A stretch of 16,082 bases of DNA, taken from positions 1-16,082 of the forward strand of contig JAILHQ010000083.1 of the NCBI GenBank assembly GCA_024695725.1. The letters are read 5' to 3'. The translations under genes and the position numbers were made by a program. Under the pieces are notes generated by a model. That model had not been told where the DNA came from, did no database searches, and worked only from the letters and a program-made list of their open reading frames with translations. This document shows positions 1-5,999 of the stretch, in pieces. Numbering within the stretch: position 1 is the first letter of the stretch; each line of letters begins with the position of its first letter. This DNA is from Cyanobacteria bacterium RUI128. GTDB lineage: Bacteria > Cyanobacteriota > Vampirovibrionia > Gastranaerophilales > Gastranaerophilaceae.

Positions 1-1
1 A

Positions 2-163
2 TCAATGTCTGATATGAGTGTTAAACCTTATGTGGAATACGGAGTCGGTTTACAGCGTAAATGGGGTGAACGCTTCACAGGTTATGGTCAGGCGATGATA
101 AGAAACGGCGGACGTAACGGCGTAATGCTCTCATTTGGGTTCCGCTGGGCTATCGGTAAGTAA
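2..163 (+). CDS. C-terminal end of an autotransporter-like outer-membrane beta-barrel protein (5' truncated by window edge)
   Basis: An open frame enters from the left edge and stops at TAA 161-163, giving 53 residues. They show amphipathic beta-strand alternation (VKPYVEYGVGLQRKWGERF, then GYGQAMIRNGGRNGVMLSFG) and end in FRWAIGK. Short aromatic/Gly-rich strands and a terminal strand with aromatic residues near the C-terminus are typical of autotransporter (type V) barrels, which insert into the outer membrane through the BAM complex and present or release an upstream passenger. The passenger and most of the barrel lie outside the window, so its nature cannot be told. Another outer-membrane barrel family is possible, but the VxPYVEYGVGLQ..W style fits the autotransporter barrel best. 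No clear Rho-independent terminator follows; a repeat element begins 3 nt after the stop. Confidence 0.7.
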   Translation, partial: SMSDMSVKPYVEYGVGLQRKWGERFTGYGQAMIRNGGRNGVMLSFGFRWAIGK

Positions 164-166
164 CGA

Positions 167-250
167 GTCTTGGATTATTCGGGTACGCATAGCACTCTAT
201 TCACTATTATATGAATATAATATATTTTATATCTGTGAACGATAGTGAAC
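167..250. repeat. Repeat: 16-mer GTCTTGGATTATTCGG followed by a nested AT-rich stem-loop
   Basis: The 16-mer at 167-182 is repeated exactly at 13383-13398. It is followed by inverted arms TTCACTAT (200-207) and ATAGTGAA (242-249), which enclose inner arms AATATA (214-219) and TATATT (221-226). GTGAAC is also directly repeated at 235-240 and 245-250. The rest of the 164-363 gap holds AT-rich sequence and a possible promoter. The second copy of the 16-mer is likewise followed by a nested hairpin of different sequence. Confidence 0.5.
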
Positions 251-307
251 AAAATAATTTTCCCTTATCCATTTTCAATTTCTCATTATGTTTAGTGGAT
301 AGGCAAG

Positions 308-338
308 TTGTGTGATTTTAATTTATTTGTGTTAAAAT
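308..338 (+). promoter_or_regulatory. Possible promoter for the yceD-rpmF-plsX-fab operon, with overlapping dyad
   Basis: TTGTGT (308-313) and TAAAAT (333-338) form a weak -35/-10 pair with a long, suboptimal 19-bp spacer. The -10 overlaps an 8-bp dyad, TTTGTGTT (326-333) / AACACAAA (342-349), placed directly before the Shine-Dalgarno GGAGAG (351-356). The dyad could be an operator or a 5'-UTR hairpin. This is pattern only, with no known regulator recognised. Confidence 0.3.
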
Positions 339-363
339 AAAAACACAAAAGGAGAGTGTAATT

Positions 364-609
364 ATGACGTCGCAATATTTACCGCAGCAAAAAACCAGGA
401 CTGCTTTGGTTTTGTTTTTAAAAGGGGTTGCAACACCTGTGTTGTTATATTTTGATAACCCGCAGGCAGTATATATGGAAATGAAACAGCTTATGAAGAA
501 TCCGTCACCCGTTTTGGTTGAAAAAGAAGCGAACGGACCTGTCAAAAAGATTGCGTTTGTTTCCACACAGATTTCAGGAGTGGTTTTGCAGGAAGAAACT
601 TATGTATAA
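364..609 (+). CDS. Hypothetical 81-aa protein, first gene of the yceD/fab cluster
   Basis: The gene encodes an 81-aa product with a Shine-Dalgarno GGAGAG at 351-356, 7 nt before the ATG. Its stop (607-609) overlaps the yceD start (602) by 8 nt, which suggests translational coupling and supports it being real. The protein has no signal peptide, no convincing membrane segment, and no Cys or metal motif. It alternates short hydrophobic strands (TALVLFLKGVATPVLLYF, KKIAFVSTQISGVVLQEE) with a central helix-like segment (AVYMEMKQLMKNP), so a small alpha/beta or beta-sandwich fold is plausible. I do not recognise a family. Its position ahead of the ribosome/lipid genes hints at a housekeeping or regulatory role, but that is inference only. 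Confidence 0.6.
   Translation: MTSQYLPQQKTRTALVLFLKGVATPVLLYFDNPQAVYMEMKQLMKNPSPVLVEKEANGPVKKIAFVSTQISGVVLQEETYV
590..595 (+). promoter_or_regulatory. Ribosome binding site that fixes the yceD start
   Basis: AGGAAG lies 6 nt before ATG 602. The same reading frame is open further upstream to an ATG at 518, but the extra 28 residues are the out-of-frame overlap with the preceding gene, are highly basic, and have no Shine-Dalgarno. The DUF177 homology begins just after residue M at 602. Confidence 0.6.
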
Positions 610-1087
610 TATTTCAATTCAGGACATTGAAGATAACAAAGATAAAACCTTGCATTTCAGTTTTGATGATGAAATATCTGAACTTAAAGCAAAGGTAAGT
701 GCCGAACTTGACCTTACTTCACTTGGAGAATTTATCGAAGTTAAAGGTCAGGTGTCAGGTTCTGTGAAACTTGAATGTGATATGTGTCTTGAAGAATTTG
801 ATTATAAACTTGATTTTCCTATAAAGGAAACTTATGCAAAAAATTCACTTTATGAAGAATACGGTCAGGAGACCGAAATAAAGGAAGGGCAATTTATAAC
901 AGACCTTAACGGTGCGAATGAGATAGATGTTTATGACTTATTGTATCAATCTGTAATATTACAGTTACCAAATAAAAAGGTTTGTGGTATAAATTGTAAA
1001 GGGGGTAATTTCGCCAAAGATGACAGCGGTTTTATCCAGGATGAGAGGATGGCAGTCTTCAAGTCTATAAAGATAGATAAGAAGTAG
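602..1087 (+). CDS. yceD: DUF177 / YceD family protein (23S rRNA accumulation, L32-associated)
   Basis: This 161-aa protein belongs to the DUF177 family. It shows the family's central Cys pair after a strand (VKLECDMCLEEFDY) and a second pair near the C-terminus (VCGINCKGGNFA), four cysteines that could bind zinc. Known family members lie directly upstream of rpmF almost everywhere, are linked to 23S rRNA accumulation in E. coli and plants, and are presumed to act in large-subunit assembly in the cytoplasm. Here too rpmF follows after a 63-nt gap. The N-terminus (MYNISIQDIEDNKDKTLHF) is the usual beta-rich start. Length is normal for the family. The overlap with the 81-aa upstream gene suggests coupled translation. 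Confidence 0.85.
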   Translation: MYNISIQDIEDNKDKTLHFSFDDEISELKAKVSAELDLTSLGEFIEVKGQVSGSVKLECDMCLEEFDYKLDFPIKETYAKNSLYEEYGQETEIKEGQFITDLNGANEIDVYDLLYQSVILQLPNKKVCGINCKGGNFAKDDSGFIQDERMAVFKSIKIDKK

Positions 1088-1150
1088 CTTCCGAACGAAT
1101 AAAGACGAAATGTAAATAGTAAAACAGAGTATAAAGAAAGGTATAGAAAA

Positions 1151-1543
1151 ATGGCAGTACCAAAGAAAAGAACAGGACATAGTGCTCAAGGTAAAAGAAG
1201 AGCAAATTGGAAGGCAACAAAGCCTGAGACTACAGTATGTTCAAATTGCGGACAACCTGTATTAGCACATACAGTATGTACAGCTTGTGGTTATTATAAG
1301 GGACAACCTGTCAGACTGAAGGATAAAGCAGAATTAGCTAAGGAAGTTAAGAAACCTGCTAAGAAATCTACAAAGAAAGCAGCAGCTCCTGCTGAAGAAG
1401 CACCTAAGGCAGCTGAAGCGGTTGTAGAAGCTGAAGTGGTTGAAGCACCTAAGAAAACTACAAAGAAAAGAACTACAAAGAAAAAAGCAGCAGCTGAAAC
1501 TACAGAAGTAAAGGCTGAAGCTACAGAAGAAAAAGCAGAGTAG
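1151..1543 (+). CDS. rpmF: 50S ribosomal protein L32 with a long Lys/Ala/Glu-rich C-terminal extension
   Basis: Residues 1-57 are a complete bacterial L32: MAVPKKRTGHSAQGKRRANW at the start, then a zinc ribbon with C30, C33, C43 and C46 (CSNCG ... CTACGYY). Normal L32 stops near residue 57-60, but this frame continues to residue 130. The extra ~70 residues alternate basic blocks (KKPAKKSTKKAAA, APKKTTKKRTTKKKAAA) with acidic/Ala blocks (PAEEAPKAAEAVVEAEVVE, EATEEKAE) and look like a histone-H1-type disordered tail. The two basic blocks look like an internal duplication. Codons in the tail (AAG, GCA, GCT, ACA, GAA) match the L32 core, so it reads as real coding rather than read-through. Shine-Dalgarno AAAGG at 1137-1141. 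Its place between yceD and plsX is the standard one. The function of the tail is unknown; RNA binding is a guess. Confidence 0.93.
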   Translation: MAVPKKRTGHSAQGKRRANWKATKPETTVCSNCGQPVLAHTVCTACGYYKGQPVRLKDKAELAKEVKKPAKKSTKKAAAPAEEAPKAAEAVVEAEVVEAPKKTTKKRTTKKKAAAETTEVKAEATEEKAE

Positions 1544-1577
1544 TATCTATTAGTCCAATAAGAGGATAGGGGAAAGC

Positions 1578-2636
1578 ATGACAAGAATAGCTATTGATGC
1601 AATGGGCGGAGACCATGCTCCTGCTGAAATCGTAGCAGGTGCACTCTGGGCTGCTCAGGATTATGGCGTAGGTCTTGATTTAGTCGGTAAAGAAGACGAG
1701 ATTAAGGCTGAGATAGAGAAAATCAGAAAAGCCGGCGGTATATATTCCGACTGCGGAAACAGAGGCCGTCAGCGCAAGATTGCAATCGATTTGGATAAAA
1801 TCGATTATATAATCACCCACGCATCAGAAGTTATCGAAATGGGTGAGGCTGTTGGTCAGGCTATTCGCAAAAAGAAAGATTCCTCTATCGTTAAAGCTGT
1901 TAAGTCTGTAGCAGACGGTACATCAGACGGTATCGTTGCAGCAGGTTCAACAGGGGCTGCAATGGCAGCAAGTTTGTTCGGTTTAGGCAGACTAAAAGGT
2001 ATTACAAGACCAGCTATTGCTGTTACATTACCAACTGTTGAAAAACCGATTATTTTGATCGATGGTGGTGCTAATAGTGATGCTACTCCGCAAATGCTTA
2101 AGCAGTTTGCCATTATGGGTTCAACTTATTCTAAACACGTTTTGGAAATTGATAACCCAAGAGTAGGGGTTATGAATATCGGGGAAGAAGTTGAAAAGGG
2201 TAATCCGCTCGCAAAAGAAACTCACAAGCTTTTGGAAGAAGATTCTGAAAATATCAATTTCGTTGGAAACATTGAAGGTAAAGAAATCTTCTTATCAAAA
2301 TGTGATGTTGTTGTTTGTGACGGTTTTGTAGGAAACGTTGCTCTTAAAGTTACGGAAGGTGCATCTTCTATGTTGTTCTACCTTCTTCAGCTTGAGCTTA
2401 AATCAGATATACTTGGCATGATTATTGGTTTACTTGCAAAGCCTTTTATGAGAAAGGTTTATAAGAGAATTAACTATGAAGAATTCGGCGGTTGTTTATT
2501 GTTAGGCGTCAGAGGTATTTCTGTTATCGCTCACGGAAGAAGCAGAGCTTATGCTATTAAAAACGCTGTAAGAGTTGCAAATGAAGCAGTTCAGAGAGGC
2601 GTTAACAAAAAAATCTCAGAATTTATTGAAGGCTAG
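1578..2636 (+). CDS. plsX: Phosphate acyltransferase PlsX (acyl-ACP:phosphate transacylase)
   Basis: PlsX converts acyl-ACP and phosphate to acyl-phosphate, the acyl donor for PlsY in phosphatidic acid synthesis, at the cytoplasmic face of the membrane. Family signatures are all present: IAIDAMGGDHAP at residues 4-15, GSTGAAMAA, RPAIAVTLPT, QFAIMGS, IGEEVEKGNPL, CDGFVGNVALK and EEFGGCLLLGV...AHG. The 352-aa length is slightly long because residues ~52-74 (around GGIYSDCGNRGRQRKIAI) appear as an insert of about 24 residues between LDLVG and HASEVIEM, where B. subtilis PlsX has a short loop. The reading frame is intact on both sides. Shine-Dalgarno AGGGGA at 1568-1573. It lies 34 nt after rpmF and 24 nt before fabH, an operon arrangement found in many bacteria. 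Confidence 0.95.
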   Translation: MTRIAIDAMGGDHAPAEIVAGALWAAQDYGVGLDLVGKEDEIKAEIEKIRKAGGIYSDCGNRGRQRKIAIDLDKIDYIITHASEVIEMGEAVGQAIRKKKDSSIVKAVKSVADGTSDGIVAAGSTGAAMAASLFGLGRLKGITRPAIAVTLPTVEKPIILIDGGANSDATPQMLKQFAIMGSTYSKHVLEIDNPRVGVMNIGEEVEKGNPLAKETHKLLEEDSENINFVGNIEGKEIFLSKCDVVVCDGFVGNVALKVTEGASSMLFYLLQLELKSDILGMIIGLLAKPFMRKVYKRINYEEFGGCLLLGVRGISVIAHGRSRAYAIKNAVRVANEAVQRGVNKKISEFIEG

Positions 2637-2660
2637 GGTTAAATATAAGGGGTAGATGTG

Positions 2661-3671
2661 ATGGGTGATTTTACACCGGTAAAAATAGCAGGCGTCGGGT
2701 ACAGCGTACCTGAAACGGTTATTACAAATGATGATTTAACCAAGCTTTATGAAACTTCAGACGAATGGATCTACACCCGCACAGGTATTAAAGAAAGAAG
2801 AGTTGTATCAGGAAACGAAACTGCCATTGATTTAGGTTTTGATGCAGCTAAAAAAGCTATTGAAAAAGCAGGCATTGATGTTAACGATATAGACTGTATC
2901 ATCGGTGCTGCTTCTGCGCCCCCTCAATTATATCCGACGTTATCTGCTACAATTGGTGCTAAACTCGGGATACAAGATACTATACCTGCCTTTGATATGA
3001 CCGCAGCTTGTACTGGTTTGATTTATGCAATGCAGGTTGCAAGAGGATTTATTAACGCAAATATCTATAAAACTATTTTAATTATTGCGGCCGACAACAA
3101 TTCAAAAATTACGGACTGGACAGACAGAGGAACTTCAATCCTCTTTGGTGACGGTGCAGGTGCTATGGTTATGACCGCGTCAGATGACGGTGTTGACGAT
3201 ATTCTGTCTATAAAAATCAGTGCTAACGGCGCTATTGGCGACCTTATTAAAACAGGTGTTCCGTCACAGTGTTGTCCGTTGGTTAAACAGGCTGATGATG
3301 TTGCTAGCGGTAAGATTATTATGAACGGAAAAGATGTTTACAAGTTTGCAGTTACAACTGTTCCTAAATATGTAGAAGAATGTATCTCACTTTCAGGTCT
3401 GAGTGCGGAAGAAATTGATTATCTGATTCCTCATCAGGCTAACCAGAGAATTATTGAAGCTATTCAAAAACGACTAAAATATGGCGATGAAAAAGTAATA
3501 TCTAATATTAAATATTACGGAAATACATCGGCAGCATCTATTCCTATTGCATTGGTTGAAGGAGTAGAAAAGGGTAAGATTAAACTCGGCTCAACTGCAG
3601 TACTTTGCGGGTTCGGGGCAGGCATGACCTGGGGCGGTGCCGTTATAAGATTACGTGAAGGTATTTGTTAG
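2661..3671 (+). CDS. fabH: 3-oxoacyl-ACP synthase III (KAS III, FabH)
   Basis: FabH condenses acetyl-CoA (or another primer) with malonyl-ACP to start type II fatty acid synthesis. The Cys-His-Asn triad is complete: C117 in DMTAACTGLIYAM, H258 in LIPHQANQRI and N288 in YYGNTSAASIP. The GFGAGMTWGG C-terminal signature is present, and 336 aa is near the usual length. ATG 2661 is preferred over the adjacent in-frame GTG 2658 because the Shine-Dalgarno AAGGGG (about 2648-2652) is then at optimal spacing (8 nt). It follows plsX directly. A modest terminator just after its stop suggests that the plsX-fabH transcript is partly attenuated before fabD. Confidence 0.95.
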   Translation: MGDFTPVKIAGVGYSVPETVITNDDLTKLYETSDEWIYTRTGIKERRVVSGNETAIDLGFDAAKKAIEKAGIDVNDIDCIIGAASAPPQLYPTLSATIGAKLGIQDTIPAFDMTAACTGLIYAMQVARGFINANIYKTILIIAADNNSKITDWTDRGTSILFGDGAGAMVMTASDDGVDDILSIKISANGAIGDLIKTGVPSQCCPLVKQADDVASGKIIMNGKDVYKFAVTTVPKYVEECISLSGLSAEEIDYLIPHQANQRIIEAIQKRLKYGDEKVISNIKYYGNTSAASIPIALVEGVEKGKIKLGSTAVLCGFGAGMTWGGAVIRLREGIC

Positions 3672-3698
3672 AGAGAAGATTAATATACTTCTCTTTTT
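3672..3698 (+). terminator. Weak Rho-independent terminator / attenuator after fabH
   Basis: A 7-bp stem AGAGAAG (3672-3678) / CTTCTCT (3688-3694) with a 9-nt loop is followed by a run of T to 3698. The stem begins at the last bases of the fabH stop codon. Its modest stability suggests partial rather than complete termination, since fabD follows on the same strand 50 nt later. Confidence 0.6.
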
Positions 3699-3747
3699 AG
3701 CAGCATGTGTAATATTGTTTTATGAAAATTAAGAAAAGGATAAATTT

Positions 3748-4692
3748 ATGAAGAAAATAGCATTTATTTTCCCGGGACAAGGGGCACAAGTTGTCGGAAT
3801 GGGAAAAGATATATACGAGAGTTATGAAAGTGCAAAACACGTTTTTGACACGGCAGATAAAGTTTTGGGTAAAAGTATTTCAGGTATTTGTTTCGAAGGT
3901 CCTGAAGAAGATTTGAAACTCACTGTAAATACTCAGCCTGCAATAGTTACAACATCAATAGCATTGTTGGAAGTATTGAAAGAATTAACTAATATTTGTC
4001 CTGATTATACTGCAGGTCACTCACTGGGTGAATATTGTGCAATGCATACAGCAGGGGTTATGGATTTAGAAACAACTCTGAAGCTTATTCAGAAACGTGC
4101 AAATCTTATGTCAGAAACAAAAGGCGGGACTATGGCAGCAGTTCTTAATGCGACAGAAGAACAACTGAAGGCAGGCTTGGAAGCCGGTTCAAAAGTCGGT
4201 TATGTTGATGTTGCAAACTACAATTCACCTGTTCAGGTTGTTATAACAGGTGATGAATCTGCAGTAAAAGCAACAAGTGACTATCTGCTTGAAAATGGTG
4301 TAAGAAGGGTTGTTCCTCTTGCTGTTTCAGGTGCGTTTCATTCTAAATATATGGAAAATGCAGGTGCTAAATTTAGTGAATATTTAGCAGATTTTGAATT
4401 AAATAACGCAAAATTACCTGTTATAACAAATGTTGATGCAAATGAAACAAGATTGGCTTCTGATTTCAAATCTAAAATGCCGAAACAGATTTATTCATCT
4501 GTACACTGGACACAAACTATCCAAAAAATGATAGAAAACGGTGTTGATACGTTTATTGAAATCGGCCCGGGCAAAGTGCTCGCAGGTCTGAACAAAAAGA
4601 TAAGTATGGATATAACAACTTACAATGTTTATGACAAAGAATCTTTGGAAACTACGGTAAGTGCCATAAAAGAACAGTTAGTTGCGGGATAA
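3748..4692 (+). CDS. fabD: Malonyl-CoA:ACP transacylase (FabD)
   Basis: FabD moves malonyl groups from CoA to ACP to supply the elongation cycle. The sequence has the oxyanion-loop motif FPGQGAQ (residues 8-14), the nucleophile S92 in AGHSLGEY, the malonate-binding Arg R117 in KRANLM, the catalytic H198 in GAFHSKYM, and the C-terminal EIGPGKVLAGL. At 314 aa it is the normal length for a stand-alone transacylase. Shine-Dalgarno AAAGGA at 3735-3740, 7 nt from the ATG. It sits between fabH and fabG in the usual order. A gap of 162 nt with a dyad and AT-rich sequence follows, so fabG may have its own control. Confidence 0.96.
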   Translation: MKKIAFIFPGQGAQVVGMGKDIYESYESAKHVFDTADKVLGKSISGICFEGPEEDLKLTVNTQPAIVTTSIALLEVLKELTNICPDYTAGHSLGEYCAMHTAGVMDLETTLKLIQKRANLMSETKGGTMAAVLNATEEQLKAGLEAGSKVGYVDVANYNSPVQVVITGDESAVKATSDYLLENGVRRVVPLAVSGAFHSKYMENAGAKFSEYLADFELNNAKLPVITNVDANETRLASDFKSKMPKQIYSSVHWTQTIQKMIENGVDTFIEIGPGKVLAGLNKKISMDITTYNVYDKESLETTVSAIKEQLVAG

Positions 4693-4806
4693 ACTCTAAC
4701 ATTTATCTAAACAAATGTAACAATGACTCAGATAAGATGTAATATTTTTTATGTTCAATTTAAAATGAATAGGTGGAGAGAGAACATAAAATATGTGTTT
4801 TAGTCG

Positions 4807-4828
4807 ATAATAAAAAGGTTTTTATTAT
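4807..4828. promoter_or_regulatory. Perfect 10-bp AT-rich dyad upstream of fabG (possible operator or attenuator)
   Basis: ATAATAAAAA (4807-4816) and TTTTTATTAT (4819-4828) are perfect inverted arms separated only by GG, 26 nt before the fabG start. The 2-nt spacer is too small for a good RNA loop, so a dimeric-protein operator is at least as likely as a hairpin. It does not match the FapR or FabT consensus that I know. A smaller dyad, ACATA (4784-4788) / TATGT (4792-4796), lies just upstream. Otherwise the 4693-4854 gap shows AT-rich sequence and no gene. Confidence 0.45.
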
Positions 4829-4854
4829 TTGTCAATAAAAATAAGGAGATAAAT

Positions 4855-5586
4855 ATGTCAGAAAAGAAGATTGCTTTAATTACAGGCGGTTCAAGAGGCA
4901 TTGGTTTCAGCTGTGCTAAAGAACTTGCTCATGCCGGTTGCGATATCATTATCAATGATATTTGTGATGAAGCGACTGCAAAACCTGCAATTGATGAAAT
5001 CAAGGCAATAGGTGCAAATGCGTGGTTCTATCAGTTTGACGTATCAAACGATGAACAGGTTCATGCTGCTGTTGAAAAAATGATAGCAGAGCATGGTCAC
5101 ATTGATATCTTATTGAACAATGCAGGTATTACAAAAGATGGTTTATTCGTAAGAATGGACGCTGAACAGTGGGAAAGAGTTATCAAAATTAACCTTGGCA
5201 GTGCATATTATGTATCACATGCTGTTATCAAACACATGATGAAAGCCAGACAAGGCGCTATTATTAATATGTCATCAGTTGTAGGCCTTCACGGTAACCC
5301 TGGTCAGGCTAACTATTCCGCTTCAAAAGCAGGTTTAATCGGTTTGACTAAGACATTGGCAAAAGAATTCGGTAAGAGAAATATCAGAGTTAATGCCGTA
5401 TGTCCGGGCTTTATTCAGACTGCTATGACAGCAGATTTGGGTAATACTGATGAATATATGAAACTGATACCTATGGGCAGACTCGGTACTCCAGAGGATA
5501 TTGCTAAGGTTGTTAAGTTCCTGGCACTTGATACTGATTATGTTACAGGTCAAGCTATTGAGGTATCGGGCGGACTTATTATCTAA
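4855..5586 (+). CDS. fabG: 3-oxoacyl-ACP reductase (FabG)
   Basis: FabG is an NADPH-dependent short-chain dehydrogenase that reduces 3-oxoacyl-ACP in each elongation round. The Rossmann motif TGGSRGIG lies at residues 10-17, NNAG at 88-91, and the catalytic set is S141 (NMSSVVG), Y154 and K158 (YSASK). The substrate loop VCPGFIQTAMT and the C-terminal VSGGLII, typical of true FabG rather than a general dehydrogenase, are present. The length of 243 aa is normal. Shine-Dalgarno AAGGAG at about 4843-4848. It sits between fabD and acpP. The 5' gap holds a dyad, and a promoter for acpP lies in the 3' gap. Confidence 0.95.
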   Translation: MSEKKIALITGGSRGIGFSCAKELAHAGCDIIINDICDEATAKPAIDEIKAIGANAWFYQFDVSNDEQVHAAVEKMIAEHGHIDILLNNAGITKDGLFVRMDAEQWERVIKINLGSAYYVSHAVIKHMMKARQGAIINMSSVVGLHGNPGQANYSASKAGLIGLTKTLAKEFGKRNIRVNAVCPGFIQTAMTADLGNTDEYMKLIPMGRLGTPEDIAKVVKFLALDTDYVTGQAIEVSGGLII

Positions 5587-5632
5587 GCCGTTTGGTTCTT
5601 AATAAAACGTAAAAAAGAGATTGTAAACTTTT

Positions 5633-5659
5633 TTGCAAAATAATCTTTTATAGTATAAT
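5633..5659 (+). promoter_or_regulatory. Probable promoter for acpP
   Basis: A consensus -10 TATAAT (5654-5659) lies 47 nt before the acpP start. TTGCAA (5633-5638) gives a 15-bp spacer, and TTTTGC (5631-5636) a 17-bp one, so the -35 is imperfect. A dedicated promoter, together with the strong terminator after acpP, would let the very abundant ACP be made from its own short transcript. Confidence 0.6.
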
Positions 5660-5706
5660 GTAAAAGTAAATTTAAAGTGTAGTAAATAAAAAATGAGGAT
5701 TTAAAA

Positions 5707-5937
5707 ATGAGTACATTAGACAAAGTTAAAAAAGTAGTAGTTAGCCAATTAAGCGTTGATGAAGCATTAGTTACTCCTGAAGCTAGTTTTTCAGGTGATT
5801 TAGGTGCTGATTCATTAGATACAGTTGAATTAGTTATGGCTTTCGAAGAAGAATTCGGTTGCGAAATTCCTGAAGAAGAAGCTGAAAAGATTCAAACAGT
5901 TCAAGACGCTGTTAACTATATTGATGCTCATCAATAA
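5707..5937 (+). CDS. acpP: Acyl carrier protein
   Basis: ACP carries growing acyl chains on a 4'-phosphopantetheine arm in the cytoplasm and is the shared partner of the Fab enzymes and PlsX encoded here. It has 76 residues, is strongly acidic ([16 protein letters not shown]), and has the attachment site S36 in [10 protein letters not shown]. The Shine-Dalgarno GAGGA (5695-5699) is well spaced. Only AT-rich, preferred codons are used (GAA, TTA, GTT), consistent with high expression. It is flanked by its own promoter-like sequence and a strong terminator, so it probably gives a monocistronic mRNA besides read-through into fabF. Confidence 0.97.
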   Translation: MSTLDKVKKVVVSQLSVDEALVTPEASFSGDLGADSLDTVELVMAFEEEFGCEIPEEEAEKIQTVQDAVNYIDAHQ

Positions 5938-5951
5938 TTAAAAGACTTTAG

Positions 5952-5981
5952 AAAAGCGAAGGAATTTTCCTTCGCTTTTTT
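5952..5981 (+). terminator. Strong Rho-independent terminator between acpP and fabF
   Basis: An 11-bp stem AAAAGCGAAGG (5952-5962) / CCTTCGCTTTT (5969-5979) with a small AATTTT loop (itself able to pair GGAA/TTCC) runs into T 5976-5981. Placed between two genes of one pathway, it should make acpP mRNA far more abundant than fabF mRNA. Confidence 0.9.
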
Positions 5982-5999
5982 CATGGAGATAGACGAGAT

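Noticed and set aside
518..601. Longer N-terminus for YceD from ATG 518
   Set aside because: The 28 extra residues overlap the preceding gene in another frame, have no ribosome binding site and are not part of the DUF177 domain.
1294..1584. Minus-strand frame opposite the L32 tail (Ser/Ala/Phe-rich, 96 codons)
   Set aside because: It is the antisense of Lys/Ala/Glu repeats; the sense strand has the zinc-ribbon L32 in frame with the tail and a ribosome binding site.
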